This document shows, piece by piece, positions 61,166-64,000 of a stretch of DNA of 64,000 nucleotides. This DNA is from Megaleporinus macrocephalus (lineage: Eukaryota > Chordata > Actinopteri > Characiformes > Anostomidae). A model generated the notes under the pieces. The model was not told the DNA's origin. It saw nothing but the letters and a program-made list of their open reading frames with translations, and did not search any database. The number at the start of each line of letters is the position of its first letter. Within the stretch, counting starts at the first letter, position 1. The stretch covers positions 11,674,589-11,738,588 of the forward strand of contig CM038725.1 in the NCBI GenBank assembly GCA_021613375.1, read 5' to 3'. Both the position numbers and the translations under genes were made by a program.

Positions 61166-62081
61166 ACTAAGTAGAAGCAGAACCTTACCAAGTACATGAC
61201 TAAAACTCCAGGCTTTATAACAAACAGATCTTTTTTGAACAGGTGAAAGTATTTAGTATTCAGGTGATTGAGAACAGTGATTGGAACAGGATGGAGGGTT
61301 GACAAGCATGTGATCCCCCTGGGGATTCTGGAAACTGGCATCCCCAAATGCCTCAAGAGCCTGAGGGATGCGTGACAAGCTTTTTAAGGGGGAAAAAGCA
61401 CATCCTGTATAAAACGTACACTTCTGTACTTAAATGCACAGTTACTGTTTATTTGCTGGATTGTATATAATGAAAAATAAAAATATATAAAAGATAGCAT
61501 TGCATTTAATACAATATGTTAAGTCCAAATAAAAAGAAAAACTTTTCACAAAAATATCATATTTAAGTTGTGTTAGCTTATTTCCACAAACCTAATTACA
61601 AATTATAATTATAAATCTGTTTTAACTTTTGCATGCAGTTGTGTTTCAGTTACCTCTTCTTTGGCCTGGAGATAACTTTTGTGTAGAGAACATATGATAC
61701 TTCTATACCAATATTGATGCTACAACCTTTTGCAGATCCCAACTTTCTATTATTTAATCTGAAAAACTGAAAGAAAATGCTTTTTTTATTAAAGCACTGG
61801 ACTTAGGATGACCATGCCACAAGTAGCATACATATTAAGGAATATGCAGGGCAATCGACTTGTTGACTTTACTGCATTTTTAGTCACTGATTATTCTCTG
61901 AACACTAGCAATGCAATACAGGACTTCTTTCTCCATCAATCTACAGTGCTTCAAAGATCAGATATTAAATCTCCAGCTTTCTTAAAGATTACAGGAAAAA
62001 ATATGTCATATGTCATTGCAGAAGGGGACCTATAACCGTGCAAAGTTGTTTACTCTTATTTTGTCGAGGCTTCAAACTCTC
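61166..62081. other. AT-rich unrecognised DNA
   Basis: No gene recognised. The 75-codon frame at 61808-62035 has no known domain. Confidence 0.4.
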
Positions 62082-62117
62082 CAGACCTCGGCAAGGCCGC
62101 CTAGGGTGCGCCTAAGT
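62082..62117 (+). repeat. Dispersed repeat scrap shared with 57508-57543
   Basis: AGACCTCGGCAAGGCCGCCT-AGGGTGCGCCTAAGT matches the reverse complement of 57508-57543 with few differences. Confidence 0.55.
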
Positions 62118-62572
62118 CAGATACAAATTAACAAGATTCAGGGCCTCCATATGTTCGGTTCCCTAAATTCTGGTAGTGTTATCCAGGCCTTGTTGAAAAG
62201 CTTAGTTTTGTATCATCATGGATATTTAAAGTAGCTTGCTGCAAAGCTTTTCCTACTACTGTAGTTTTATTCATGGCATCATCAGTAATTAGTCAACGTC
62301 AACTTGACTTTCACCGCATAACTGTTGACTTTCATGAATGACAACCTCTACTACATACAGCAATTCAAACATAATACTACACTCCTACAAACAATACACC
62401 TACAATTAAAGATATTAGACTAATATCTAAACCTTTATATGGAATCAATAAACCACAAAAACAAATATTCTTGGTCAGGTGTGCATGTATATTTTATTTA
62501 AATACTTTGTTAATGATAAACCAGCATGATAGATAGATAGATAATAATAATAAGGTATATACAAATAAAATA

Positions 62573-62707
62573 GTGTTTAAATAGTGTCCAGGAGTGCAAA
62601 TGTACAGGATGTACAGCAAAGTGTTAAATAGTGTCCAGGAGTGCAAATGTACAGGATGTACAGCAAAGTGTCAAAAAGTGTCCAGGAGTGCAAATGTACA
62701 GGATGTC
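62573..62707. repeat. 47-bp minisatellite, ~2.9 copies
   Basis: GTGTCCAGGAGTGCAAATGT recurs at 62584, 62631 and 62678, exactly 47 bases apart. A GATA/ATA tract lies just upstream (62529-62552). Confidence 0.93.
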
Positions 62708-64000
62708 TGTAGATTTTACATTTTATGTAACCCATGTTACATAAGTCAACAAATAAGCACCTCAAAGTAAATAATTGTGTTTACAACAGTTCCTCTGGTG
62801 TTGCTATGATTTGTGTCATTACAACGCAAATAAGACAACAATCCACAGTCTATGATGCTACTAATTAGAGTTATCAAATATAGGGGAATAATTAATAGCT
62901 ATATAATAATTGATATCTGACTCTGTAATGTAGTTTTTGGACAACCGCCACTGAAAACACTGAAGGGTCGCGTCCCATGGTTGTTCGCAATGCTACCTCC
63001 ATATTAATCATTCTGATATGAGATCAGACAGGCTGAGCGCGTCTGCGATGCCGTAGCTGTGGGCCATGGAACACATTTTTTAAGGGTTAGCCTACAATCA
63101 AGCTGAATTTCCCCAGAGATTCCACATTAATATCGGATCCTGATCTCCCTTATTAAACCTGACTATCACTTCAGCCGAGCAATATCTCCGGGCCCCCGCC
63201 GCATAGTGGTGCCATTGAGACCCGCGGTGACCTGCGCACTGTAAAGGAAACAGCACTTGTAATTTTGCGAGGCAAACGTTCCTCGACCTGCTCAGTGTCC
63301 TCACAGGCGGGCTTTTAATGGCTACAACAGGGCCCCAATTTTGTTGTCATCCACAGGAAAGCCGAGGAAAAAACAACACAGACTCTCCGACAGCCATGAG
63401 GACACCTAGACCGCTATTATTAATAGTAGCGTCGGCCATGACAGCGAACAGTGAACAGACCGAGGCCTTGTATGGCCGCCTTTTATTCCCTGACCAGACC
63501 CAACCCCCCACCCCCCCTTCCCGCCCCCGAACCCCCGGCTTATGAAATATGCACAACGCAAACAGAGGTGGGGCTGATGCATGGACCCGCTTCCACCGCT
63601 AGTAACCACTACATGTCCAGGGCTATTACTTATTTATAAGACACGCTGGGTAAGTGCCAAAATGGGCCTTCGTTTTATTCCTTCACGTGCAATAAGGGCA
63701 CCTTTGTAATGCTGTGTTTACATTACGGCTCTGCTAAAGTGATAACGCAGAGGGAGAGAGGGGGGGAGAGAGGGGGGAAGAGGGAGAGACGGACCGAAAT
63801 TAGTTACAGCGTTCAGAGCAAGGGCGCGACGATTACCATAAATATTTGGATGTGTCATCGGCCGAGGCATAAGTTGTGGCGGTGCTGTGGAGTGTCTGTG
63901 GTAACGGTGGCTGACTAGTTGTTTCACGGAATTACTTCTTAAAGCCTTGCTCCGATTTCACATGAAAGGAACTTGGACACAGCGGAGCTGTTCTATGGTG
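62708..64000. other. Repeat-poor, GC-balanced region at window end
   Basis: 62950-63720 and 63800-64000 are balanced and repeat-free apart from a G/A-rich tract at 63741-63795 and a C-rich run at about 63506-63535. Several overlapping short frames on both strands have no domain. Candidate conserved non-coding DNA. Confidence 0.4.

Overview
This is 64 kb of vertebrate, almost certainly teleost fish, nuclear DNA with no intact protein-coding gene that I can recognise. The evidence for a fish is the repeat content. There are DANA/Mermaid-type tRNA-derived SINEs with (ATGG)n tails, hAT elements with 8-bp target duplications, Tc1-type remnants, 3' ends of non-LTR retrotransposons, and many long (AT)n arrays. 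From memory of similar sequences I would guess an ostariophysan (characiform, siluriform or gymnotiform), but I could not test that. Nearly all open reading frames are short, or are simple-repeat translations (Tyr-Ile runs from (AT)n, a 365-residue open frame across a 36-bp minisatellite), or lie inside mobile elements.

Layout. 1-8.4 kb: a terminal-inverted-repeat (TIR) element, several copies of a ~250-bp MITE (called family M here), a long-TIR element (family B), a promoter-plus-first-exon fragment of an unknown gene or transposon, and a SINE nested inside another MITE (family C). 8.46-10.10 kb: a complete non-autonomous hAT-type element with an 8-bp target duplication and an internal ~27-copy, 36-bp minisatellite. 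10.1-13.7 kb: single-copy-looking DNA, a second hAT element with an 8-bp target duplication, and a SINE. 13.7-25.4 kb: Tc1-like and other DNA-transposon fragments, SINEs, LINE 3' ends, microsatellites and two family B copies. 25.4-37.5 kb: mostly unrecognised DNA with SINEs, a compound microsatellite and a 90-bp tandem repeat. 37.5-39.4 kb: a ~65-copy, 29-bp minisatellite. 39.8-42.8 kb: a family B element split by a hAT-like insertion, then a second copy of the promoter/exon fragment. 43-48 kb: a LINE end, unrecognised DNA and a 141-bp (AT)n tract. 48.2-50.6 kb: a nest of a family M MITE, (AT)n, a deleted Tc1 element and a family B copy, followed by a decayed Tc1-like transposase pseudogene. 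52.7-64 kb: the most repeat-poor part, with more balanced composition. It could hold conserved non-coding regulatory elements, and it also contains M copies, a second deleted Tc1 element and a 47-bp minisatellite.

The biology visible here is a stack of transposon insertions in intergenic or intronic DNA. The most notable items are the hAT element carrying a minisatellite, the abundant family M MITE that borders several (AT)n arrays, two copies of an internally deleted Tc1 element that share the same deletion and still encode the transposase N-terminus, and two diverged copies of a promoter plus first exon with a splice donor. Family letters (M, B, C) are my own labels; no database was searched.
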